Assembly: GCA_004195335.1 (NCBI GenBank)
Contig: SDWK01000226.1
Span: 1-12,343 of the forward strand
Reading direction: 5' to 3'
DNA length: 12,343 nucleotides
Origin: Shewanella sp.
GTDB taxonomy: Bacteria > Pseudomonadota > Gammaproteobacteria > Enterobacterales > Shewanellaceae
Part shown: positions 1 through 6,286 of the stretch, in pieces
How the letters are laid out: every line of letters starts with the position of its first letter
Position numbering within the stretch: the stretch's first letter is position 1
Program-made: the position numbers and the translations under genes
Notes under the pieces: generated by a model
Databases searched by the model: none
What the model saw: the letters and a program-made list of their open reading frames with translations, nothing else
Told to the model about the DNA's origin: nothing

Positions 1-156
1 ATTAGGAGATAGAGGCGCACTAACCATCAGCTGGTTATCATGATATCCAAGCGGGGATATCTGCATAAACGCACTGACAGGAATCGTTCGATGCCAGGTA
101 TCAGTCAACTCTTCCAGAAGTGACGCAATGCTCTGTTCATCCTTATCAGATACCAT
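1..156 (-). CDS. YiiD-type thioesterase-domain protein, 5' part only (runs off window)
   Basis: The minus strand from an ATG at 156 stays open to base 1, giving 52 codons beginning MVSDKDEQSIASLLEELTDT, followed by WHRTIPVSAFMQI. It is not a complete gene here. The ATG lies 5 nt beyond the dtd stop codon and has an AGGTG Shine-Dalgarno inside the end of dtd, so the two are probably translationally coupled. In E. coli dtd is directly followed by yiiD (fabY), whose C-terminal part is a hotdog thioesterase-like domain. The visible residues (a short helix, then a W-x5-P-V-S-x-F-M pattern) fit a stand-alone version of that domain. The identification rests on synteny plus this short N-terminus; the catalytic region is outside the window. 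Confidence 0.65.
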   Translation of the reverse strand, partial: MVSDKDEQSIASLLEELTDTWHRTIPVSAFMQISPLGYHDNQLMVSAPLSPN

Positions 157-161
157 CAAGA

Positions 162-599
162 CTACACCTGAAGATTAAAGGTCACAGGACCATCATTGAC
201 CAGACTGACCTGCATGTCGGCCGCAAACTCGCCCGTTTGAGTAGGCATACCTTTGGCTCTGCAAAAGTTCACAAACTCTTCATATAGCACTTTAGCCTGA
301 TCCGGCGTGCCAGCCCCGGAGAAACTTGGCCTTAAGCCACGCCCGGTATCGGCGGCTAAGGTAAATTGCGACACGACAAGCAGGGCGCCACCAGCCTGCT
401 TTACATTCAAGTTCATCTTGCCATTTTCATCGGAAAAAATACGATAACTCATGACCTTGTTCGCAAGTTTCTCCATCTTAGCCGAGTCATCTTCACGTTC
501 GACTCCAAGTAACACCAATAAACCTTTATCGATGGCTCCGATGGTGTTTCCATCGACATCGACCTTAGCTTGAATCACACGTTGGATCAGGGCTATCAC
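162..599 (-). CDS. dtd: D-aminoacyl-tRNA deacylase (DTD)
   Basis: Hydrolyses D-amino acids (D-Tyr and others) mischarged on tRNA, as a cytoplasmic homodimer protecting translation from D-enantiomers. From the GTG at 599 the product is 145 residues and begins (M)IALIQRV, the same length and N-terminus as the E. coli enzyme. The two family motifs are intact: SQFTLAAD near residues 77-84 and NDGPVT near 135-140, the latter carrying the Gly-cisPro pair that rejects L-amino acids. A TTG two codons upstream (605) is also open, but GGAG would then lie only 4 nt away. From the GTG the spacing is 10 nt, so GTG is preferred. It sits fourth in the minus-strand operon, about 50 nt after the lipoprotein gene, and the next gene starts 5 nt after its stop. 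Confidence 0.96.
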   Translation of the reverse strand: MIALIQRVIQAKVDVDGNTIGAIDKGLLVLLGVEREDDSAKMEKLANKVMSYRIFSDENGKMNLNVKQAGGALLVVSQFTLAADTGRGLRPSFSGAGTPDQAKVLYEEFVNFCRAKGMPTQTGEFAADMQVSLVNDGPVTFNLQV

Positions 600-648
600 G
601 TTCAATTATCTCCAATTTAGAAGGAACTAGAACCTAGAAACTTTTAGC

Positions 649-1218
649 TTACAAAGACTGAGACTGCTGCATTACCGGTATCGGCTTAATCAACTGCTCT
701 GAACCTTTTGGTAATGAATGACCGACCTGACGCAAGCCTTCATCGGTCCATAGCATAAAGCGACGGATCTCTTCGAGTTCAATGGTATTCACAAACGTCG
801 CCGCGCCTTGCACCTGAATAATCGCGCCGTTTTCACGCAGGGTAAATTTTGCAAAGTTAAGCTTATGATTGAGTTTGCCAATCAAGATCAACAGATCTTG
901 ACTACCCGCCAATTTTGGATGAACGGCATAGAAGCGATTCATCATGATACGATCGATCCCATTGGGATTAATACTGGGCTGAAGCACGAACTGGTTATCA
1001 TCAAACTGTAATGCAATACGGTTTGGTGAAGCCATGGTGGCGAGGTAGTTCTTTTTAATCAGCGCATCGAACAAGGTCTTAGCCGCATCCTCGTTCGTCA
1101 TGCCGCCTAATGTCACCCGCTCCGGTGCAACGGTTGCACTGGCCGTCGTATCAGTCTTGTCGGTGGCCGCGCAGGCACTGAGCATTGTCACTAGTCCAGC
1201 GATAATAAGTTTTTTCAT
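649..1218 (-). CDS. Small YbjN-like lipoprotein of unknown function
   Basis: A 189-residue protein with a short lipoprotein signal: basic MKK, a hydrophobic stretch, and lipobox LSAC with the lipidated Cys at residue 16. A Thr/Ala-rich linker follows, then a single alpha/beta domain (about 40-170). The pattern of an amphipathic start, an F-D-D-N-Q-F-V-L strand, and an 'E-L-E-E-I-R-R-F-M-L-W' helix near the end is reminiscent of YbjN / type III chaperone-like folds. That resemblance is by eye and tentative. It is probably anchored in a periplasm-facing membrane. Its ATG overlaps the stop of the upstream hydrolase gene (ATGA), so the pair should be translationally coupled, and an AAGGGA Shine-Dalgarno lies about 10 nt upstream. 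No catalytic motif is visible and no function can be assigned. Confidence 0.8.
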   Translation of the reverse strand: MKKLIIAGLVTMLSACAATDKTDTTASATVAPERVTLGGMTNEDAAKTLFDALIKKNYLATMASPNRIALQFDDNQFVLQPSINPNGIDRIMMNRFYAVHPKLAGSQDLLILIGKLNHKLNFAKFTLRENGAIIQVQGAATFVNTIELEEIRRFMLWTDEGLRQVGHSLPKGSEQLIKPIPVMQQSQSL

Positions 1219-2168
1219 TTATCTATTTCCCTTATATTATTAGCCATTTCCTGTACGGCATAGACGACTTCCAGAAACATCTTATCATTGGCCAGTGCGT
1301 GATACCCGCCTTTGATCAGGGTATATTTCATATCATCGGAGCCAAATTCTTCTAAAAATTTCTCGACGATGACAGAAGGGCAAACCCAATCCATCTCGCC
1401 TTGTAATACCACCGTATTAACCTTTATTCCACCCGCCATTTCACGCATCAGTGCATAGGCACCGAAGTATTGCTGGCTGGCATAATGCAGCTCTATCTCA
1501 GCCAGACTCTTTGCCAAAGGGGTACCCGATTCCGGCAACTCTGCTCCCGGAAGAGCGAGCGCCAACTCCCACTTTAACCAGCCACGCACATATTCAAGAC
1601 GTGTATCGGCATCAGGATCGAGAAAGCCCGACTTATATCGCTTAAAAAGCGTATCAATCTTAGAGGAGAAAGGGGCAAGGGCGGTAAACTCTAAATAGTC
1701 CTGTGGGAATAGGGTTGCAGCCCCCTGATTGCCATACAGCCAGTTAGCCCCAAGTTCACTGGGTATGAATAGTCCCCAAAGCACCTGTGAAAGCACTCGT
1801 TGAGGATATAGACACGTATAAATAAATCCCAATGTCGCACCAAATGACCCACCGACAACACACCAAGCTGGTATATCTAGCCATAAACGCACTCTTTCGA
1901 TATCGCCCAATAAGTGCAGCAAATCGTTATGCTTCAACTCACCATGTGGTTTGGAGCGTCCGGCCCCTCTTTGATCCAGCAAAAAAATATGAAATGTATC
2001 GCTATCGAAAAGCCTGAGATCTTCTACAGCGCAGCCTCCACCCGGTCCTCCATGCAGAAATAGCAGCGGGATCCCATCCGGCTTGCCATACTGTGCCAGA
2101 TACAGCACATGCCCGTCGCCAACATCCAGCCAGTCACGGCGAATTAATGCCGGTAAGTGGCTATTCAT
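1215..2168 (-). CDS. Proline iminopeptidase-like alpha/beta hydrolase (peptidase family S33)
   Basis: A 317-residue cytoplasmic alpha/beta hydrolase without signal peptide. It has the S33 hallmarks: HGGPGGG at 39-45 (oxyanion loop), DQRGAGRS at 65-72, and the nucleophile elbow GGSFG at 106-110 with Ser108. A W-x2-W-E helical lid motif lies in the middle (GWLKWELAL), the acid is probably the Asp in GEMDWVCP, and the His is in GGYHA. Proline iminopeptidases release N-terminal proline from peptides; the lid WE motif and length (about 310-320) match that family. Related S33 enzymes act on other amides or esters, so the exact substrate is open. Its ATG overlaps the yihY stop by one base (TAATG) and its own stop overlaps the lipoprotein start. 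It interrupts the yihY-dtd adjacency known from enterics. Confidence 0.9.
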   Translation of the reverse strand: MNSHLPALIRRDWLDVGDGHVLYLAQYGKPDGIPLLFLHGGPGGGCAVEDLRLFDSDTFHIFLLDQRGAGRSKPHGELKHNDLLHLLGDIERVRLWLDIPAWCVVGGSFGATLGFIYTCLYPQRVLSQVLWGLFIPSELGANWLYGNQGAATLFPQDYLEFTALAPFSSKIDTLFKRYKSGFLDPDADTRLEYVRGWLKWELALALPGAELPESGTPLAKSLAEIELHYASQQYFGAYALMREMAGGIKVNTVVLQGEMDWVCPSVIVEKFLEEFGSDDMKYTLIKGGYHALANDKMFLEVVYAVQEMANNIREIDK

Positions 2169-3124
2169 TACTGACGGGTTTCTTTTTTCGATTCGTCAAC
2201 GGCTGTTGAGATTGAAAAGCTAATCTGCGGCTCATGGGCCTCCACGGTATTTTCTGACTCCTCATCTTTATTCGACAGTCTCTTATCGAGGTATTCGGGC
2301 ATTGCAGCTGTGATCTCGGCACCTAACAAGACGATTATCCAGGAGAGGTAGACCCACATAAACAGAATAGGGATCGTCGCCAGAGCACCATAAATAGCCT
2401 CATAGGTTGGAAACTTAGTCAGATAAATTGTGAAGCCTTTCTTACCGAACTCAAATAACAGGGCGGCGACAATCGCGCCCAGCAGGGCATGAAAGAACTT
2501 AACCTTAATATTAGGCACCACCATATAGATCAGCAGGAAAGTGGCAACCGAGAAGAACATAGGTAATCGTTCGACCAACACGGGAACAACACCGGACAAG
2601 TCAGAACCGTTAAATACCTTTAACGACACGACATAAGAGGTGGCAACCAGACTCGCCCCCATCAATACCGGCCCTAAGGTCAGCACCATCCAGTACATCG
2701 AAAATGACACCACGATGGAACGCTTCTCAGTCGTTCGCCAGATATTATTCAACGCCTTATCGATAGCAGAAATCAACATGATCGCCACCACCATCAGAGC
2801 GGCAATACCCACCGCAGTTCCCTTAGATGCATTAGCGACGAATTCGTTAATATAAACTTGCACCGTGTCCCCGGCGGCAGGGAGGAAGTTGTTATAGATA
2901 AACCCCTCGATCTGCCCTCTTATTCCACTAAATACTGGAAATGCCGACAACATTGACATCGTCACGGCAACCATAGGCACCAGAGAAAGCAGAGTGACAT
3001 AGGCTAAGTGCCCGGCACGAATATTTATCTGATCTTCCGCCAGCCGCTGCTTTAGATGTATCATGAAGTGCCAAGTGCTCAGCACGAATGTATGAAGCTG
3101 TGTTCCATCTATCTTCTTTATCAC
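2168..3124 (-). CDS. yihY: YihY/BrkB family inner-membrane protein (UPF0761)
   Basis: A 318-residue polytopic inner-membrane protein of the YihY family, once misnamed ribonuclease BN. Residues 30-280 align by eye with E. coli YihY throughout: [13 protein letters not shown] (38-50), [10 protein letters not shown] (80-89), the I-D-x-A-L-N-x-I-W-R motif (121-130), YWMVLTLGP (144-152), [10 protein letters not shown] (222-231), and VLLGAEIT (265-272). About six membrane segments are expected, with a charged cytoplasmic C-terminal tail rich in Glu/Lys. The start is a GTG at 3124 with AAGAGA upstream; an ATG 20 codons later is a weaker alternative. It is first in the minus-strand operon yihY-hydrolase-lipoprotein-dtd-yiiD, and the promoter is expected in 3125-3213. 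The molecular function of the family is not established. Confidence 0.93.
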   Translation of the reverse strand: MIKKIDGTQLHTFVLSTWHFMIHLKQRLAEDQINIRAGHLAYVTLLSLVPMVAVTMSMLSAFPVFSGIRGQIEGFIYNNFLPAAGDTVQVYINEFVANASKGTAVGIAALMVVAIMLISAIDKALNNIWRTTEKRSIVVSFSMYWMVLTLGPVLMGASLVATSYVVSLKVFNGSDLSGVVPVLVERLPMFFSVATFLLIYMVVPNIKVKFFHALLGAIVAALLFEFGKKGFTIYLTKFPTYEAIYGALATIPILFMWVYLSWIIVLLGAEITAAMPEYLDKRLSNKDEESENTVEAHEPQISFSISTAVDESKKETRQ

Positions 3125-3142
3125 TGCGATCTCTTGATTAAG

Positions 3143-3171
3143 TTGGTGTTCAATGCGTATCTTCGTACAAT
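3143..3171 (+). promoter_or_regulatory. Candidate sigma70 promoter for the small membrane protein and DUF2959 genes
   Basis: TTGGTG (3143-3148), a 17-base spacer, and TACAAT (3166-3171, five of six matches to the -10 consensus). The -35 matches only TTG. Transcription would begin near 3178, giving a leader of about 36 nt before the ATG at 3214. It lies in the 89-bp divergent region shared with yihY. Confidence 0.45.
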
Positions 3172-3213
3172 AAAGCTTATAACCTAAGATTTACAAGTGT
3201 AAGGAATAAATAG

Positions 3214-3441
3214 ATGTCACAACAAGGATCGGCAGGCAATGTTATTGCCGCTATCGCAAGCTTCTTTTTCGCAGGATTAGGTCAACTAGTTCAGGGGCGC
3301 ATACTCGCTGCAATTATCTTTTGTCTAGCCACCTATGCTTCATACGGTATTGCCACTTTCACTTTTGGCATATTCTTAATCGTCGCGCTACCATTGCACC
3401 TTTGGTGCATTATCGATGCAGCAAAGTTTAAAGCCGATTAA
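3214..3441 (+). CDS. Small two-helix membrane protein (TM2-like)
   Basis: A 75-residue protein starting at an ATG with AAGGAA seven bases upstream. Two hydrophobic segments are visible (about 10-28 and 34-65, the second long enough for one or two passes). They flank a G-L-G-Q-L-V-Q-G-R turn, which resembles the G-x-G-x-x-Q/Y-x-G turn of TM2-type small membrane proteins. The C-terminus ends in a short W-C-I-I-D-A-A-K tail, also common in that group. It lies 40 nt upstream of the DUF2959 lipoprotein gene on the same strand, so co-transcription is likely. The biochemical role is unknown. Confidence 0.75.
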   Translation: MSQQGSAGNVIAAIASFFFAGLGQLVQGRILAAIIFCLATYASYGIATFTFGIFLIVALPLHLWCIIDAAKFKAD

Positions 3442-3481
3442 CTTACGCCATTTTGACCTTCGTGGACAAGGATCCCTACAG

Positions 3482-4129
3482 ATGAAAAAATATATTTCTA
3501 TTGCGATTATCGCCACCAGCCTGTTACTGACTGGTTGTCAGAGCGCCTACTACGGTGCGATGGAAAAAGTGGGCTATCACAAGCGTGACATTATGGTCGA
3601 CCGAGTCGAAGACGCTAAAGAGTCTCAAGAGGACGCACAGAAGCAGTTCAGCTCAGCTTTAGAAGAGATGCAGGCACTGTTAAACCACGATGGTGGTGAT
3701 TTAGAGGGCGCTTACAATAAAGCCAAAGATGAATATGAGTCCGCTCAAGATGCCGCCGATGACGTCACCAATCGCATCGATAAGGTCGAAGATGTGGCCG
3801 AGGCACTATTCGACGAATGGCAAACTGAAATCGGTGAGATAAGTAAGGCCAGTCTGCGCCGTAACAGCGAGGCTAAGCTTCGCGAGACTAAGCGCTCATA
3901 CAATCAGCTGGTAAAAAGCATGCGCCGCGCCGAGAGTAAGATGCCACCTGTGTTGACGGCCATGAAAGACAATATGCTCTATCTCAAGCATAACTTAAAT
4001 GCCCAGGCCATAGGCGCCATCAAGGGTGAGTTCACCAGCCTGCAGACCGATATCTCGGGTCTGATCAAAGAGATGAACAAGTCTATCGATGAGTCGAACA
4101 AATTTATCGCCTCTCTGGAAGGCAATTAG
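3482..4129 (+). CDS. DUF2959 family coiled-coil lipoprotein
   Basis: 215 residues from the ATG at 3482. The lipoprotein signal is MKKYISIAIIATSLLLTGC with the lipidated Cys at residue 19. The open frame extends 22 codons upstream, but that extension overlaps the previous gene, has no ribosome site and would bury the signal peptide; AAGGA lies 9 nt before the chosen ATG. After YYGAMEKVGYHKRDIMVDRVEDAK, which is split here only for description, the mature protein is almost wholly helical and charged, with heptad-like coiled coil at about 40-125 and 150-215. This matches DUF2959, a family found in Shewanella, Vibrio and relatives with no established function. A cell-envelope role is likely from the lipid anchor. 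It is convergent with the sigma54 regulator, with a repeat block between them. Confidence 0.88.
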   Translation: MKKYISIAIIATSLLLTGCQSAYYGAMEKVGYHKRDIMVDRVEDAKESQEDAQKQFSSALEEMQALLNHDGGDLEGAYNKAKDEYESAQDAADDVTNRIDKVEDVAEALFDEWQTEIGEISKASLRRNSEAKLRETKRSYNQLVKSMRRAESKMPPVLTAMKDNMLYLKHNLNAQAIGAIKGEFTSLQTDISGLIKEMNKSIDESNKFIASLEGN

Positions 4130-4139
4130 ATCACAGGTG

Positions 4140-4162
4140 ACAGGACGCGCTACGCGCTGGAG
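4140..4162 (-). repeat. Inverted copy of the 23-bp hairpin repeat
   Basis: Read on the minus strand this stretch ends in GCGTCCTGT and contains GCGC-GTA-GCGC, so it has the same hairpin followed by a GTCCTnT tail as the three tandem copies at 4207-4275. It is more diverged in its first half than they are from each other. Confidence 0.6.
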
Positions 4163-4206
4163 AAGCTAAGACGACGCTTCGCTATTTGACGGGCTGTGTC
4201 TCCTCC

Positions 4207-4275
4207 AGCCTGCGAAGCGGGCGTCCTATAGCTGACGCAGTCAGCGTCCTCTAGCCAGCGAAGCGAGTGTCCTAT
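4207..4275 (+). repeat. Three tandem 23-bp hairpin-forming repeats
   Basis: Three exact-length units at 4207-4229, 4230-4252 and 4253-4275. Each starts AGC and ends GTCCT(A/C)T. Inside, unit 1 can pair GCCTGC with GCGGGC around GAA (one G-U), and unit 2 pairs GCTGAC with GTCAGC around GCA perfectly. Unit 3 has GCCAGC/GCGAGT around GAA with two mismatches. The stem sequence changes while pairing is kept in two of three units. The array ends exactly on the first base of the regulator's stop codon. It resembles REP-like intergenic repeats and may also act as a bidirectional transcription stop. Confidence 0.75.
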
Positions 4276-5918
4276 CAAGCTGTCACCTGCTCCTCTGACA
4301 GCTTTCGATAATCATTGAGCTTTCGATATAGCGTCGTCTTCCCAATTTTAAGCTTCTCCATGGCAAGAGTTTTACTTCCGCCACATGACTTAAGTACCGA
4401 GAGAATATATTCCTTCTCCATCTCTTCCAGTGACAGTGTTGGAGCACTGAGCTGGGATAACAATGCCGAACTCTGAACCATGCTCAAGGGAAAATCGGCA
4501 GGGGTGATCTTCTGGCTGACACAGAGAGCAACACTGCGTTCGACCACATTTTGCAATTCCCGCACATTACCCGGCCAGCTATAGCTGAGTAGAAGCTCCG
4601 AAGCCTGCGGAGAAAAACCGATGACATTACGATTCATATCCTTATTTACTTGATCCAGAATGACCTTAGCAATAAACAGAATATCTTCCGCCCTGTCACG
4701 CAGAGGGGGAATGGTCAGCTCAATCACACAGAGCCTGTAGTAGAGGTCGGCCCGGAAGCGATTGCATTTCACCTCTTCACTCAAATTTCGATGAGTGGCC
4801 GCAATGATACGTACATTAACCTTTCGGTCTTGACAATCTCCGACCCGCCTTATCTCTTTCTCCTGCAATGCTCGCAGCAACTTAACCTGCATCGCTGCCG
4901 ATATGTCACCGATCTCATCGAGAAACAGGGTGCCTTCATTGGCTTGCTCAAATAAGCCGACATGATCTCTGTCGGCGCCGGTAAAGGCGCCCTTCTTATG
5001 GCCGAATAACTCACTCTCCAGCAAGGTTTCGGTCAGAGCTCCGCAATTAACCGCGACGAAGGCTCCTGAGGCGCGCGATGAATGGTCATGAATGAAGCGC
5101 GATACCCGCTCTTTACCGACACCGCTCTCTCCCGAGACCACGACGGATGAGTCCACCTTGGCAATACGTCGGGCCAGCTCGACAATTCGTTTCATCTCAT
5201 TACTGCGAGTCACTAAGCCGGAGATATTATGAAGATTGGCATTATATAGGCTCAGGCGTTCCTGCTGACGTTTGAGATCCAACTCGGTTCTTTTTAACTT
5301 TTGAGTCAACCCTTTAAGCACTGTATCTGCAGACTCCATGCTATAAAATGGCTGGTGCGCGTCGAGTTCATCCCCCCAATCTTCTCTGAATTTTCCTACG
5401 ATACGACAAAACGGGTCGCCCGCGCCGCAGCATTTATCTTCGATAAAGTAAACTTCACGCTCCTGCTTACAGGATTCATAACCACTGGCAAAACCTGTCA
5501 GCGTCCAGCAAATAGGCTCCTCGGCAACCCCGAAGATCAACTGGTGTTGCTCCGCCTCATAGGAGTTATCCCAGCACACCTCCATCGAGAAGCCTGAAGA
5601 CAGGTTATCCGAATGATGGAACTGACATGTTCTGGTCAACCCGAACAACATGTGAAGGTAGGAGCCTCCCTCATCTTGGGAAAATATGGCCGGATATTCC
5701 AAGCGCAGTATCTCCGCCGTCCGCCAGCCATGAGCATAACCAAACCGGGTCAATATGCTACGTGCGGCAAAATGGCCGAAGGTATCTATCAGCTCCTTAC
5801 GTAGTAAACCCAGGGCTACGGCATCAAACAGTAACATGCGTTGATCTTTGAGCTTAATAATCCCCTCTTCGGGAACAAACTCCAGAAAATCTTTCGGATC
5901 TATGTCGTTTATCAGCAT
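4275..5918 (-). CDS. Sigma54-dependent activator with XylR_N and V4R sensor domains (DmpR/XylR class)
   Basis: 547 residues. Residues about 5-110 form a XylR_N-type domain (ARSILTRFGYAHGWRTAE), and 115-180 a V4R (4-vinyl reductase) domain with the Cys pattern C137, C150, C163/C164, C171 that binds zinc in DmpR. A coiled-coil linker follows (195-228). The AAA+ core has Walker A GESGVGKE (263-270), the sigma54-contacting GAFTGA loop (310-315), Walker B TLFLDEI (330-336) and an R-finger region near RFRADLYYRL. A Fis-type HTH lies at about 497-538. In DmpR, XylR and relatives the XylR_N/V4R part binds aromatic effectors directly and relieves repression of the ATPase. It is divergent from the flavoprotein gene, whose promoter is sigma54-type, so it almost certainly controls it. 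The inverted repeats lie only 32-63 bp from its own start, so autoregulation is possible. The effector cannot be read from the sequence. Confidence 0.95.
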   Translation of the reverse strand: MLINDIDPKDFLEFVPEEGIIKLKDQRMLLFDAVALGLLRKELIDTFGHFAARSILTRFGYAHGWRTAEILRLEYPAIFSQDEGGSYLHMLFGLTRTCQFHHSDNLSSGFSMEVCWDNSYEAEQHQLIFGVAEEPICWTLTGFASGYESCKQEREVYFIEDKCCGAGDPFCRIVGKFREDWGDELDAHQPFYSMESADTVLKGLTQKLKRTELDLKRQQERLSLYNANLHNISGLVTRSNEMKRIVELARRIAKVDSSVVVSGESGVGKERVSRFIHDHSSRASGAFVAVNCGALTETLLESELFGHKKGAFTGADRDHVGLFEQANEGTLFLDEIGDISAAMQVKLLRALQEKEIRRVGDCQDRKVNVRIIAATHRNLSEEVKCNRFRADLYYRLCVIELTIPPLRDRAEDILFIAKVILDQVNKDMNRNVIGFSPQASELLLSYSWPGNVRELQNVVERSVALCVSQKITPADFPLSMVQSSALLSQLSAPTLSLEEMEKEYILSVLKSCGGSKTLAMEKLKIGKTTLYRKLNDYRKLSEEQVTA

Positions 5919-5949
5919 CTTGTTAATTTACCTAATGATTATGTACAGG

Positions 5950-5981
5950 TTCCAAATTGGAATAACCGTTCCCATTCGGAA
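5950..5981 (+). promoter_or_regulatory. Twin inverted repeats, candidate enhancer (UAS) for the sigma54 activator
   Basis: Two copies of TTCC-N5-GGAA at 5950-5962 (TTCCAAATTGGAA) and 5969-5981 (TTCCCATTCGGAA), with centres 19 bp apart. Their centres lie about 87 and 106 bp before the predicted start of transcription, the usual place for a sigma54 activator enhancer. A partial IHF core, CAA-N4-TTG (5985-5994), lies between the repeats and the promoter. I found no other copy of this spaced motif upstream of the other genes in the window. Confidence 0.75.
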
Positions 5982-6035
5982 CTACAACACTTTGCACAAA
6001 AAACATAAAGCCAACTAATTCAGCGGCTTACCTAT

Positions 6036-6051
6036 TGGCACGCAAAGTGCA
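6036..6051 (+). promoter_or_regulatory. Sigma54 (RpoN) promoter of the flavoprotein gene
   Basis: TGGCACG (6036-6042), four bases, then GTGCA (6047-6051). The invariant -24 GG (6037-6038) and -12 GC (6049-6050) are separated by exactly 10 bases. The -24 half matches the consensus fully; the -12 half differs by one base (GTGCA for TTGCA). Transcription should begin near 6062, leaving an untranslated leader of about 225 nt before the flavoprotein ATG. Confidence 0.85.
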
Positions 6052-6061
6052 ATCTTAAATC

Positions 6062-6286
6062 ACGAGACTAGGGACAATTAAATAAACCTTACCAATGAGA
6101 TGCGCTGTAACGCATATGTGATGTCTCTAATGTTATCCATACAGATCTTATGACTGACACTGAAATAGAAGGGCATTCGAACTCCAGCAGCAGTCATTAA
6201 TTACAGATTTGAATAACGAGAAGTTAACAGAAACCTATACATAAAAACGTGTTTTATATCGAATGTTAAACAAGAGGTGGTACTGA
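6062..6286 (+). other. Long 5' leader of the flavoprotein mRNA
   Basis: About 225 nt separate the predicted sigma54 start from the ATG. The stretch contains a small hairpin, ATGCG-ctgtaa-CGCAT (6100-6115), and an eight-codon ORF starting at the ATG at 6095. Otherwise it is AT-rich with no gene. The flavoprotein Shine-Dalgarno AAGAGG (6272-6277) lies nine bases from the ATG. I recognise no riboswitch here. Confidence 0.4.

Larger units (their letters stand above)
4134..4289. repeat. 10-bp inverted repeat bracketing the intergenic hairpin repeats
   Basis: CAGGTGACAG at 4134-4143 is matched exactly by its reverse complement CTGTCACCTG at 4280-4289. The left arm lies just after the DUF2959 stop. 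The right arm lies inside the last codons of the regulator gene and encodes its C-terminal Gln-Val-Thr plus part of Ala. The pair encloses all four 23-bp units, so the block could be an insertion boundary or a large stem between convergent genes. Confidence 0.6.

Noticed and set aside
3416..3481. Upstream extension of the DUF2959 reading frame
   Set aside because: It overlaps the preceding gene, lacks a ribosome site and would put 22 polar residues before a clear lipoprotein signal.
4207..4275. CRISPR array
   Set aside because: The units are contiguous 23-bp repeats without spacers and are individually self-complementary; there are no cas genes nearby.
4650..5851. Plus-strand ORFs of 63-101 codons inside the regulator gene
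   Set aside because: They are antisense shadows of a conserved AAA+ activator and show no domain.
5938..5943. Minus-strand CATAAT as a -10 box for the regulator gene
   Set aside because: No acceptable -35 lies 16-18 bp upstream, so the regulator promoter remains unassigned.
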